Shown: positions 13,367 to 28,159 of the stretch, in pieces | Position numbering within the stretch: the stretch's first letter is position 1 | Layout: every line of letters starts with the position of its first letter | Assembly: GCA_940671915.1 (NCBI GenBank) | Contig: CALNVZ010001721.1 | Location: 44,076,110 to 44,140,109, forward strand | Length of the DNA: 64,000 nucleotides | From: Paracentrotus lividus | Lineage: Eukaryota > Echinodermata > Echinoidea > Camarodonta > Echinidae | Reading direction: 5' to 3' | Translations under genes and position numbers: made by a program | The notes under the pieces: model-generated | Databases searched by the model: none | What the model was told of the DNA's origin: nothing | The model's input: only the letters and a program-made list of their open reading frames with translations

Positions 13367-14715
13367 CTAATAGGGCATATCTCCTGTGTGTGTTTTAAAG
13401 TGTCTACTGAGATCTTTTTTCTCAAAAAATGTTTTATTACAATTAGATCCCTGATGAGGCTTTTCTGCTTTGTGTGTTTTCAAATGACAATTGAGGGTAC
13501 TTTTCTGTGCAAACATTTTACTACAATAAGAACACTGATGAGGCTTTTCACCTGTGTGTGTTTTCAAATGATTATTGAGGGTACTTTTCTGTGTAAATGT
13601 CTTACTGCAATATGAACACTGATGAGACTTTTCTCCTGTGTGTGTTTTAAAGTGTCTATCCAGAACACTTTTCCTTGAAAAGGTTTTACTGCAATCAGAG
13701 CAATGATAAGGCTTTTCTCCTGTGTGTATTTTTAGGTGATCACTGAGATGACTTTTATGTGCAAATTTTTTACTGCAATAAGAACACTGATGAGGCTTTT
13801 CTCCTGTATGTGTTCTTAAGTGAATATTGAGGGTACTTTTCGGTGCGAATGTTTTACTGCAATGAGAACACTGAAAGGGCTTATCTCCTGTGTGTGTTTT
13901 AAAGTGTCTATTGAGATTACTTTTCTCCATAAATGTTTTACTACAATTACAACACTGATGAGGCTTTTCTACTGTGTGTGTTTTCAAATGACTATTGAGG
14001 GTACTTTTCTGTGCGAACAATTTACTGCAATAAAAACACTTATGAGGCTTTTCTCCTGTATGTGTTTTTAAGTGATCATTGAGATGACTTTTCTGTGTGA
14101 ACGTCTTACTGCAATTTGGACACTGATGAGGCTTTTCTCCTGTGTGTGTTTTCAAATGATTATTTAGAGTACTTTTCTGTGCGAACGTTTTACTGCAATA
14201 AAAACACAGATGAGGCTTTTCTCCTGTGTGTGTTTTAAAATGACTATTGAGGGTGCTTTTCTGTGTGAACGTCTTACTGCAATATGAACAGTGATGAGAC
14301 TTTTCTCCTGTGTGTGTTTTAAAGTGTCTATCCAGAACACCTTTCCTAGAAAACGTTTTACTGCAATGAGAGCAATGGTAAGGCTTTTCTCCTGTGTGTA
14401 TTTTCAGGTGATCACCGAGATGACTTTTCTGTGCGAACGTTTTACTGCAATAAGAACACTGATGTGGCTTTTCTCCTGTGTGCGTTTTCAAGTGTCTATT
14501 GAGATCCTTTTTCTTTGAGAATACTCTACTGCAATAAGAGCACTGATGAGACTTTTCTCCTAAGCATGTTGTTGAGCAATCATTGACATCACTTTTCTGT
14601 GATAATGCTTTACTGTCATAAGATAAAAAATAACGGTCTTCAAATTCATCTTCTCCTGCTGTTATGTGTTGGTATTTACCGCCCTTGCTGCAACTCAGCA
14701 AGCTGAGACTGTCAT
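13367..14715 (-). CDS. C2H2 zinc-finger protein, 14-finger terminal exon
   Basis: This is one long minus-strand open frame. It begins at a 3' splice site (TTCTCCGCAG before ATGACAGTCTCAGC, edge 14715), so it is a terminal exon needing one base from an upstream exon (g+AT = Asp). About 50 residues (DDSLSLLSCSKGG, then an acidic stretch) precede 14 tandem C2H2 fingers of the [21 protein letters not shown] type joined by HTGEKPHQ linkers. Finger 14 has lost its first zinc cysteine (HQGSNC). Fingers 2-5 plus 8 resemble 10-14, indicating internal duplication. The frame ends at a TAG (PY-stop) where neighbouring repeats read PHQ or PYQ, and two more finger-like units follow. Sequence-specific nuclear DNA binding is the family expectation; the target is unknown. 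The upstream exons may be those at 35.2-35.8 kb. Confidence 0.85.
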
Positions 14716-15076
14716 CTGCGGAGAACAAGGAACCTTATATCAATTTCATATTTCAACCAATAAGAAAACATATTGGTCAGGCAGCATCTGTCATAATAAT
14801 GGCCAAGTTTGATTTTTCACTTTTGGTCATGCGTTTTTAATTGGGCCACTTTTGTGTGATATGTTTTTGCGACATGAAAATTGTGTTGTTTTTTTTTAAA
14901 TTTGAATCTCTGTAACTTTTACATACTACACCCACTATATACTTATTATATACTGTTGAGTCCAAAAGTTTACATACATGTACACCTGGTAAGAAAACAT
15001 ATAAATACAATTTTTATCACCATAAGAACATAGGGCATAATTTATTTTGATAAATATGGTTAGGTATGGTATCTAC

Positions 15077-17055
15077 TTTGAATTCATTATGATTGTCCTT
15101 GAAATACTACATGACGAACTTGGCCGTATGCTTCTGAATTTCGTCCTGTTGACAGGTCCCATGCTGTCCCAGGTAACATTTACAAGCATACTTCTGCAAG
15201 TTTTCATTCAGGATCTTTATAAAAATGTCTTCACCGGGATGCCTCCTATTCTGAACTGATTCCCAGTGCTACCAGCAATGATAATCCCCTATAGCAGTTC
15301 TTTGTGAATAACATATGCCAAAATCAGGACATTGTTCTTAAGATTGACGGATTCATATTTCTTTTGCCAAATTGAAGAAAGTCCATATCACCCGTAAATT
15401 CTAATTTTCTCTCATCAACATACATAATCATGGTCCTCAAGTTAAAATTCTGGTTTAAATGAGCTCAAGAGCTGTCCGCAGGCCTCCCGGTGGGTCTGAC
15501 TGCAAAACTGGAGCCTGTATTGGGAAGTGCCTGTGTAGATATCCTCTATGTAGCAATCGCTCTTTGGCACCTTCATCTCTGGCTGGTCAGTGGAATCCAT
15601 TCCGACCTTGATTGTTATATGTGAGTTGTTGTAGGCCTCTCAGTATACTTATTTGGCAATTCAAGGAGACACCATGCACTTTTCGTCATGCCCATGGTAG
15701 CTTTTACTCAAGTGTTTTACATCTGGTGCTCATGAAAGAAGCACTTGGGTGTTGAATCAGGGACTAACAAGATGAATCCTCGACCGCACGCGGTCGAAAT
15801 ATATGCCTCCGCCATTGCCAGATCAGAAATATATAGCAGTTCCTTCATTTCATTTGCCTTCAAACAAAGACATCTTTGACCTTGACCTTTGACCTTGTGA
15901 CCCCGAACATTCTTAAATCATAGTCCCTCCTAAATTTTTGACCTACATGTACATAATCTAATAATATTGTCTTCATATGGCAATATCTAACTCAATACAT
16001 GGAATTTGACAATTTGACCTCTGTTGCCCTTGACCTTTGACCTACAGAATCCAAAATATAATCAGATCATCTTCTTATGGTGATATATACTATCCCCAAG
16101 TTTCAAGTTGATATCTCAAGCGGTTCTTGAGATATCGTGGTAACGAACTCAATACACAGAATTTCACAATTTGACCTCTGTAACCCATATACTCCAAAAT
16201 CTTATCAGATCATCTTCTTATAGAGATACAAACTATCCCCAAGTTTGAAGTTGATATCTCAAGTGGTTCTTGAGATATCGTGGTAACGAACTCAATACAT
16301 GGAATTTCACAACTTTATACCTCTGTGACCCTTGACCTTTGACCTAAATACTCTAAAATCTAATCAGATCATCTTCTTATGGTGATGCATACTATCCTCA
16401 AGTTTGAAGTTGATATCTCAAGTGGTTCTTGAGATATCGTAGTAACGAGCAAACGGGACGGACGGACGGACGGACAGACGGACGGACGTATGGACGGACG
16501 GACAACCCGAAAACATGATGCCTCCGGCACCACCTTCGGTGGGCGGAGGCATAAAAAGTGTGGGTAGAGTGGTTTTTAATTTCAATAATATTGAAATGAA
16601 TGTTCCTGAGTGAAAAATTCAAAGACCTGCCAAGAAACCAATAATAAAGGGTTTGGGAAGCTGAAGACTCACAGGATGGCTCAAAGACCATGCAACCTGA
16701 CTCAGCCTGGAGGTTTTCCACAGGACACATGGGCCAGACCCCACAGAAGCCATGACGAAAGACTGTAGACTCTATTTCAGATGGTTATTGAAGTAAATAA
16801 TATGTGCCCCTCGTTATTTGATGAGAAATATAACTGGGTACCCCTAGGTATGAATAATTATGAACATGGTGTTTTTCGTAAATCTGTCAATAAAATACCC
16901 CTGGAATATCAAATTACTCAAAATGTCACATTCTCCTAAAAGTCCAGATGTTGGAAACATATTGATCACCCAAAAGTTTGACGAAACTTATTTATTTAAA
17001 AGCTAAATTAAAAAAACTTAAATAATGTCAGGGGTATGAACAATTTTGCGGACAA
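15077..17055 (-). mobile_element. Second Tc1-like element, decayed transposase
   Basis: The minus strand at 15077-15155 reads QQDEIQKHTAKFVM, a stop, then YFKDNHNEFK. This is the QQDNxPxHT block around the second catalytic Asp of Tc1 transposases. Upstream (to about 15600) more transposase-like peptide, including MYVDERK, survives with frameshifts. The right end, CAGTTGTCCGCAAAATTGTT on the minus strand, is a TIR abutting TA at 17056; the left end is truncated at the transposase. The element sits inside the left arm of the Tc1-like element 14953-19141 and is itself interrupted by the repeat at 15802-16553. Inactive. Confidence 0.7.
15802..16553. mobile_element. TIR element with (GGAC)n and DR1-like motifs
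   Basis: Terminal inverted repeats TATGCCTCCGCC (15802-15813) and GGCGGAGGCATA (16542-16553) bound a non-coding element. Inside are three copies of a roughly 150-base unit holding a palindrome (GATATCTCAAG, CTTGAGATATC), then a (GGAC)n tract at 16455-16503 and a 3' terminal hairpin (16517-16551). TGACCTTTGACCT occurs at 15883, 16031 and 16333. The element interrupts the decayed Tc1 transposase remnant. Confidence 0.7.
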
Positions 17056-17476
17056 CTGTATATATGGTTGATCTTACTTCAGTTTGGATAAACTCAATGG
17101 CTCAAAAGTTTACATACACTAATCAAAATTGGTGATGGTGTTGCCTATATGTTTGATTTATTTTTCATTTTTTTCACTTGTTGTAGCTGTCAACGATCTT
17201 TCTGTATACTTCTCCTGAGATTATTGTCCCTTCCACCAGCAAGATTGCAACCATTCATTCCCATTTAAATGTTTAATTGGGCGAAAACAATTTTTAGGTC
17301 TAGCCATAGAGTTTCTACAGGGATCTGAATGTGACAACCCCTCAATAATCTCCCCTGGTCTCTGTTTTATCAACTATGAATCTAAGTTAAACGAATATTT
17401 TGGCTTTTGTGTTGACTGAGGACTCAATTTTAATATGGTTCCAACTTTCATGACTTTCATGCTGGCATATTGGTAT

Positions 17477-18458
17477 GGGGCAAGTCCAAGCTATTTGTTC
17501 CTGTGATGGTGATTTTTCAACTTTTCGACCATTTTTGTGTCAAGTGTGTCAGTAAGGTTTTAAAAGTACATATGATGTATCATATATCACCACAAAGTGT
17601 ATGAAATAAACTTAAAGCAAATGAGGTCAAAAGTCATTTCAAGGTCATATGACGTCACAAGGCTCATTAATATTCATAAAGAAAAAATATAAAATGCATT
17701 AAAAATGTTATTTTCAACCAATATTTCTAAAGGTTTGTTATGGGAATACCACCAAAAAGTATATATTTCCAGTTTCAATATCATCTTGGCTTCCTCTGGT
17801 GAAAATATCACAAACCTAGCACATAACTTTCCCTATTTTTATTCTTAAAGTATTCATGTCTCAGTAGTAGTCTCACAAAAGTTACTGAGCTGATGTAAAA
17901 TCATATAGTTTCATTACTCGCCCTCCTACCTCAGTAATGAAACAAAATATTTACTTGCTTACAGTAATATGTTGTATTATCATTCTTTTGTTACGCCTTG
18001 GCTACACCAAATATTTAATGGAAAATATTTCATTGAATAATTGTCCCATGTGTTACTGTCCCATGTGTTACATGTCATATTTTATAAAACTTGAACTTGC
18101 CAGAAAATGTGAGGCTGTATTGACATCAAAAAATGTATTTACAAAGTTTATTACATGGTTAGGAGGATGTGACTATGCAAGTTTTTATCTGTTTTTTGAA
18201 TTCCTAGTATCATGTGAACAAATTCTTAATTCAAAAACACCATTTTTTTCTGGTCCCATGTGTTACGATCGAATAAACTATCATAAATTAAATATGAATA
18301 GAGTTATTCAAATCATTGTTTATGAATTTGTTGAAGGTTCTGAGTACCTTCAAAGATATACGTAAGGATTGGGATGTCAATTTAAGATTTATCAAAAAAG
18401 CCTATTTTTGTCTCTGAATGTCCCATTTGTTACATTGCAAAATAGCATGGACTTGCCC
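17477..18458. mobile_element. Nested 0.98-kb TIR element, TAT duplication
   Basis: The ends are GGGGCAAGTCCAAGCTATTT on the left and, reversed, GGGCAAGTCCATGCTATTTT on the right, with TAT on both sides (17474-17476, 18459-18461). The related Tc1-like element at 30.0-33.9 kb has the uninterrupted site (GCATATTTATATGATGCTAC near 33180), which confirms the insertion. It holds a repeated TGTCCCATGTGTTAC motif (18042, 18057, about 18250, and a variant at 18419 in the right end). A 142-codon frame (17937-18365) has no family resemblance and carries those repeats, so I do not call it a gene. Confidence 0.75.
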
Positions 18459-19212
18459 TATGATGCTACATGCTCCAACAGCTTACTACAGAAACAATGT
18501 ATAAACCACATTGATAAACCCCATAGATTGTAAAATGTGGTGCTGGAGCATGTAGCATCTTATCAATATGCAAACTTGAAAGTTGGAACCATATTAAGAT
18601 TGAGTCTTTGATTACCACAATAACCCAAACATCCATTTAAACTAGTTTTTAGAGTGGGTAAACAGAGAAAAGGTGGATTAAGGAGGGGTTGTCATATGTC
18701 TAGACCAGATCCCTGTAGAAAACATATGGGCAGACCCAAAAAATTGTATTCGCAAAAGGAAACCTTCAAATGGGACTGAATTGTTGCATTCTTGCTGGAG
18801 GAATGGGCAGTAATCTCAGGAGAAGTATTTCAAAAGCTCGTTGACAACTTCAACTAGTTAAAAAATGAAAAATAAAGCAATATACAAGCAATACCATCAC
18901 GAATTTGGTTAGTGTATGTAAACTTTTGACCCATTGAATTTATCAATACTGATGTAAGATCAACCATATATATGTTTCTAGATATTTTTATGAAAATAAA
19001 CTCTTTTTGAAATAAAAGTTGATACTAAACCCTACTATACAATGTATCTATCAAAATAAATGATGCCCAGTGTTCTTATGGTGGTAAAAATAGTATGTAT
19101 ATGTTTTCTTACCAGGTATATGTAAAATTTTGGCCTCAACTTAAGTAAACATTTTCTAATAAGAAATTAACTGAGGATTTCAAAAAAACACTTAAAATGG
19201 CATAGGGTTAAG

Positions 19213-20437
19213 TATTTAAGGGGAATCCAACCCAAGGAGAGAATCAACCTTACAGGAAAGAGGATAATGAGAGGAGCAATCTAAAAAAAGTTTCATCAAA
19301 ATCGGTTATAAAATAAGAGAGTTATGGAAGTTTGAAAAGTCTAGTTGTTCCTTCTATGGGGATCCTCAAATTGGCACCATCGGCTTCAAAATGGCCGATC
19401 TTATGGACAACTCTCCCTTCGTTTTGTACACAAATTTTCAGTTTTTCCCCATTTTCTTTTGAAAAATGTCTTCTTTACTTCTGAGCTCAAAATATGTCAT
19501 GGGAAAATATATTTCATACAACATATGTTGAGCTCAGAAGGAGGTAAGATATATTTGGCCATGCGTTTAAAGTTGGGCCCATGTTGTGTGACACACTCAA
19601 AATTTGTGCTAATCGTGCGCATTTCACTAAAAGTGGCTCTAACTTTTTCAAAATCTATATTTACCCCATAAAAGTATACATTTTCTTCAAGCTGAATGTC
19701 TGAGGAGTTCAGAAATGCACTTAAAATCAATTTATTAATTATTCATTGACAATGATTGAGTAAATATAAACAAAATCACTTTTGAGGAGTAGTTGTGAAA
19801 ACTAAACCTTTTTGTAGGACAATCTCAAGAAGCATGGCCAATTATTGTAATCAAGATAATTAGAATTCCTGGACTAATATAATAAACTCTCAAAATCAAG
19901 CTAAATTGATTATTTCAGCAGGGTGTATTCATTTCAATACAAAAACACTCTTCTGTGAACTTGATTTAACTCATTACAGCACATTTGCCAAATTTGCTGC
20001 GCGGCTCCTCCTGCGCGGCTCCTCCTCCACCCCAGATATTTGTTTATTACCAGTTAGTTAACAGAAAATTATGGATTTATTTTCATTTTTTGATACAAGT
20101 ATTTTGTTGTCCTACATCAGAGCTTTAATTTAAGACCAAAACCAGCAATAAGGGCTGTATAGTTGTTGAGTAAATCTATCTTATTAAACACATCATATTT
20201 TAGGAGCAGATGTCACAACTCCACCTTTTTAAGGGCCCAACTCAAACACATGGCCATTTCAAAGAAAGATGGTGCCAATTTGAGGATCCCCATAGAAGGA
20301 ACAACTAGACTTTTCAAACTTCCATAACTCTCTTATTTTATAACCGATTTTGATGAAACTTTTTTTAAATTGCTCCTCTCATTTTCCTCTTTCCTGTAAG
20401 GTCGATTCTCTCCTTGGGTTGGATTCCCTTTAAAAGT
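19213..20437. mobile_element. MITE with about 190-base inverted ends
   Basis: 19213-19400 and 20250-20437 are inverted copies of each other (GGGGAATCCAACCCAAGGAG at the left, the reverse complement of GGTTGGATTCCCTTT at the right). The spacer at 22087-22100 (GTATTAGAAGTTAT) is a paralogous empty site, so this is a real insertion, probably with a TTAA or TTTAA target. A 28-base segment with TGCGCGGCTCCTCC in tandem lies near 20000. No protein is encoded. Confidence 0.7.
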
Positions 20438-20736
20438 TATTGAACCAAATATAACTGAATACAATTGCAACAAATACCAACTTTGAAACAGGCAGAGAGT
20501 AGAATTGGTGAACACTACAAGTTTAAAGTGACATTCTTAATTAAAATACTCCCATTTGTACGACCACTACACCGTTCCTTCACATATATTGATTGGTTTA
20601 GAATGTTGATTTTCATCAATGTATGTACAATTTGTGTATAGAAAGGGGTTGTACATGTAGTAAGTCCACTGATGAAGATTCTACAACAGGACATAAATAT
20701 GGTTTTCTCTGGTGCCTGATGGTGCAAATATCATTT

Positions 20737-21817
<1,081 letters not shown>

Positions 21818-22389
21818 CTGCGGAGAACAGATAAAAAAAAACATATTGGTCAGGCAGCACTTGTCATAATAATGGCCAATTTTGATTTTCACTTTTTGCC
21901 ATGCGTTTTGAATTGGGCTAGTTTCGTGTGATATATTTCTGTGACATGGAAATTGTGGTGTTGTTTTTTTTTTTTATTTGAAAATCTGTAACTTCATATA
22001 CTACACCATTATACATAAAAGTATACATTTTCTTATAAGAAATTAACTGAGGATTAAAAAAAAACACTTAAAAATGGTATAGGGTGAAGTATTAGAAGTT
22101 ATGAAACAAAATATACCAAAAATACTATTGCTACAAATACCAAATTTTGAAACAGGCAAAGAGTAGTATTGGTGTACCCTACATGTTTAAAAGTGACATT
22201 TTTAATTAAAATGCTCCCATTTCTACCATCACTAAACTGTTCCTTCACATATATTTGATTGGTCACTACAATGTTGATTTTGGACACAATTTCATCAGGA
22301 CATAAATAGGGTTTTTCTCTGGTGCCTGATTGCAAATTCACTTTGCAATGAGAGTGTGTGTTTTTAGGTGACATTTGAATTGACTGTTG
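21818..22389. other. Spacer between zinc-finger units
   Basis: This spacer is homologous to the spacers at 14720-14950 plus 19142-19212 plus 20438-20700, and at 26345-26890. It carries the dispersed motif AAAGTATACATTTTCTTA. It shows that each finger exon was duplicated together with its upstream spacer, and it provides empty sites for the Tc1-like element and the MITE inserted in the other copy. Confidence 0.6.
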
Positions 22390-23479
<1,090 letters not shown>

Positions 23480-24227
23480 NNNNNNNNNNNNNNNNNNNNN
23501 NNNNNNNNNNNNNNNNNNNNNNNNNNNNNNNNNNNNNNNNNNNNNNNNNNNNNNNNNNNNNNNNNNNNNNNNNNNNNNNNNNNNNNNNNNNNNNNNNNNN
23601 NNNNNNNNNNNNNNNNNNNNNNNNNNNNNNNNNNNNNNNNNNNNNNNNNNNNNNNNNNNNNNNNNNNNNNNNNNNNNNNNNNNNNNNNNNNNNNNNNNNN
23701 NNNNNNNNNNNNNNNNNNNNNNNNNNNNNNNNNNNNNNNNNNNNNNNNNNNNNNNNNNNNNNNNNNNNNNNNNNNNNNNNNNNNNNNNNNNNNNNNNNNN
23801 NNNNNNNNNNNNNNNNNNNNNNNNNNNNNNNNNNNNNNNNNNNNNNNNNNNNNNNNNNNNNNNNNNNNNNNNNNNNNNNNNNNNNNNNNNNNNNNNNNNN
23901 NNNNNNNNNNNNNNNNNNNNNNNNNNNNNNNNNNNNNNNNNNNNNNNNNNNNNNNNNNNNNNNNNNNNNNNNNNNNNNNNNNNNNNNNNNNNNNNNNNNN
24001 NNNNNNNNNNNNNNNNNNNNNNNNNNNNNNNNNNNNNNNNNNNNNNNNNNNNNNNNNNNNNNNNNNNNNNNNNNNNNNNNNNNNNNNNNNNNNNNNNNNN
24101 NNNNNNNNNNNNNNNNNNNNNNNNNNNNNNNNNNNNNNNNNNNNNNNNNNNNNNNNNNNNNNNNNNNNNNNNNNNNNNNNNNNNNNNNNNNNNNNNNNNN
24201 NNNNNNNNNNNNNNNNNNNNNNNNNNN
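23480..24227. other. Assembly gap (748 Ns)
   Basis: An unbroken run of N. The long frames that cross it are meaningless. The sequence on its right (from 24228) restarts at the equivalent of about 19655, inside the MITE upstream of copy B. Confidence 1.
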
Positions 24228-25000
24228 AATCAGATTACCCCATAAAAGTATACATTTTCTTCAAGCTGAATGTCTGAGGAGTTCAGGAATGCACTTAAAA
24301 TCAATTATTAATTATTCATTGACAATTATGAGTAAATATAAACAAAATCACTTTTGAGGAGTAGTTGTGAAAACTAAACCTTTTGTAGGACAATCTCAAG
24401 AAGCATGGCCAATTATTGTATCAAGATAATTAGAATTCCTGGACTAATATAATAAACTCTCAAAATCAAGCTAAATTGATTATTTCAGCAGGTGTATTCA
24501 TTTCAATACAAAAACACTCTTCTGTGAACTTGATTTAACTCATACAAGCACATTTGCCAAATTTGCTGCGCGGCTCCTCCTGCGCGGCTCCTCCTCCACC
24601 CAGAATTTGTTTATTACCAGTTAGTTAACAGAAAATTATGATATTATTTTATTTATTACAAGTATTTTGGTTGTCCTACATCAGAGCTTTAATTTTAGAC
24701 CAAAAACCAGCAATAGGGCTGTATAGTTGTTGAGTAAATCTAAAAACAACATCATATTTTAGGAGCATGAGTCACAACTCCACCTTTTTAAGGCCCAACT
24801 CAAAAAACATGGCCATTTCAAAAGAAAGATGTGCCAATTTGAGGATCCCCATAGAAGGAACAACTAGACTTTTCAAACTCCATAACTCTCTTATTTATAA
24901 CCGATTTTGATGAAACTTTTTTTAAATTGCTCCTCTCTTTTCCTCTTTCTGTAAGGTCGATTCTTCCTTGGGGGATTCCCTTTAAAAGTTATTGAACCAA
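24228..25000. mobile_element. Second copy of right half of the MITE
   Basis: This matches 19655-20437 almost base for base, including the TGCGCGGCTCCTCC tandem and the right-hand TIR (GGATTCCCTTT near 24980), with scattered one-base deletions. It belongs to the repeated block discussed in the findings. Confidence 0.75.
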
Positions 25001-25269
25001 TATAACTGAATAAAATTGCAACAAATACCAAACTTGTAAACAGGCAGAGAGTAGAATTGTGAACACTACAAGTTTAAAGTGACATTCTTAATTAAAATAC
25101 TCCCAATTGTACGACCACACCACGTTCCTTTCACATATATTGATGGTTTATGAATTGATTTTCATCAATTGATGTACAATGGTATAGAAAGGTTTACATT
25201 AGTAAGTCCACTGATGAAATTCTACAACAGGACATAAATATGGTTTTCTCTGGTGCCTGATGGTGCAAA

Positions 25270-26344
<1,075 letters not shown>

Positions 26345-26889
26345 CTCGCGGAGAACAGATAAAAAAAAACATATTGGTCAGGCAGCACTTGTCATAATAA
26401 TGGCCAATTTTGATTTTCACTTTTGCCATGCGTTTTGAATTGGGCTAGTTTCGTGTGATATTTCTGTGACATGAAATTGTGGTGTTGTTTTTTTTTTTAT
26501 TTGAAAATCTGTAACTTACATATACTACACCATTATACATAAAAAGTATACATTTTCTTATAAGAAATTAACTGAGGATTAAAAAAAAACACTTAAAAAT
26601 GGTATAGGTGTAAGTATTAGAAGTTATGAAACAAAATATACCAAAAATACTATTGCTACAAATACCAAATTTTGAAACAGGCAAAGAGTAGTATGTTGTA
26701 CCCTACATGTTAAAAAGTGACATTTTAATTAAAATGCTCCCATTTCTACCACACACTTCCTTACATATATTGATTGGTCACTACAATTGTTGATTTTGGA
26801 CACAATTTCATCAGACATAAATAGGGTTTTTCTCTCGGTGCCTGATATCAAATTCACTTTGCAATGAGAGTGTGTGTTTTTAGGTGACA

Positions 26890-28157
26890 TTTGAATTGAC
26901 TGTTGTGTGCAAACTTTTACAGCAATAAGAACACTGATAAGGCTTTTCTCCTGTGTGTTTTTAAGTGACTAGTGAGGGAACTTCTCTGTGCGAACGTTTA
27001 CTGCAATAAGAACACTGATAAGGCTTTTCTCCTGTGTGTTCTTAAGTGATCTTTGAGATGACCTTTCCCCTGAGAATTTATCACAATAACACAACATGAG
27101 GTTTTTCTCTGTGTGTGTTTTAAAGTGCTCGTTGAGATGATTTTTCCGTGAAAATGTTTTACTGCAATAAGAACACTGATGTCGCTTCTCCAGCATGTGT
27201 TTTCAAGTGAAATATTGAGATCACTTTTCTGTGAAAATGCTTTACTCAAAAGAACACTTCTCCTGTGTGTATTTTCACATGACATTGAGATTACTTTTAC
27301 AGCAACATTTTACTGCAATAAGAACACTGATGAGGCTCTCCCCGTGTGTGTTCTCAATATACTGTGAGATGACGTTTCTGTGAAACGTTTACCGCAATAA
27401 GAACACAGAGATGAGTTTTTTTCCCGGGCGTTTGTGTTTTGAAGGGGTCTCATTGAGATTTTTCCGTGAAAAGTTTTACCCAATACGAACACTGATGTGG
27501 CTTTTCTCCTGTGTGAATTTTCAAGTGAACATTGAGATCACCTTTCTGTGAATATGCTTACTGCAATAAGAACACTGATGAGGCTTTTCTCCTGTGTGTG
27601 CTTTCTCATGAGCATTGAGATGATTTTTCCGTGGAGAATGTTTTACCGCAATAAGAACACTGATGTGGCTTTCTCCGGTGTGTGTCATTACGTGTCTGTT
27701 GAGATCATTTTTCTTTGAGAATGTTTTACTGCAATAAGACACTGATGACTTTTCTCCTGTGTGTTTTCAAGTGAACATTGAGATCGCTTCTCTGTAAAAA
27801 CACTTTACTTGCAAAAAGAACACTGATGAGGCTGTTCTCCTGTGTGTTTTATCAAGTGGCTATGAGATGATGTTTCCGTGAGAATGTTTATTGCAATAAG
27901 AACACTGATGTGGCTTTCTCCTGTGTGTATTTTCAAGTGTCTCTTCAAATCACCTTTCCTTGAGAATTCTTTACTGCAATAAGAACACTGATGAGGTTTT
28001 TCTCCTGTGTATGATTTAAAGTGATTATTGATATCACTTTTCTGTGAAAACGTTTTACTGCCATGAGAAAAAATAAACGTCTTCACCTTCATTTTCTCCT
28101 GATGTTATGTGATGGTAATTACTGCCCCGCTGCAACTTGGCAATCTGAGACTGTCAT
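26890..28157 (-). pseudogene. C2H2 zinc-finger terminal exon, broken (copy C')
   Basis: The splice acceptor TTCTCCACAG precedes ATGACAGTCTCAGATTGCC (edge 28157). An N-terminal piece then reads FSHGSKTFSQKSDINNH, followed by CSYCSKEFSRKGDLKRH and fingers matching copy C (22390-23479). Numerous frameshifts occur. The stretch above about 27960 is unique to this copy and reads more cleanly, so it is probably the true 5' end of the array whose other part is repeated at 22.4-23.5 kb. Confidence 0.65.
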
Positions 28158-28159
28158 CT

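Larger units (their letters stand above)
14953..19141. mobile_element. Tc1-like element with long IRs and nested inserts
   Basis: The ends read TTGAGTCCAAAAGTTTACAT on the left and its near inverse (GTAAAATTTTGGCCTCAAC) on the right, flanked by TA. A second internal copy of the AAAGTTTACATACACTAA motif lies about 200 bases inside the right end and, past an insertion, at about 17105 in the left arm. This is the IR/DR layout of Sleeping Beauty-like Tc1 elements. The arms (14953-15077 plus 17056-17476, and 18459-19141) are inverted repeats of several hundred bases. No transposase of its own is left; two other elements are inserted in it. Confidence 0.8.

Noticed and set aside
13274-14518. Plus-strand frames of 75-113 codons with repeated CVCFQMTIEGTFLCK
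   Set aside because: Antisense shadows of the minus-strand zinc-finger repeats; the periodicity comes from the fingers.
17937-18365. 142-codon frame as a transposase
   Set aside because: No DDE or helix-turn-helix pattern seen; it runs through the repeated TGTCCCATGTGTTAC motifs of a non-coding element.
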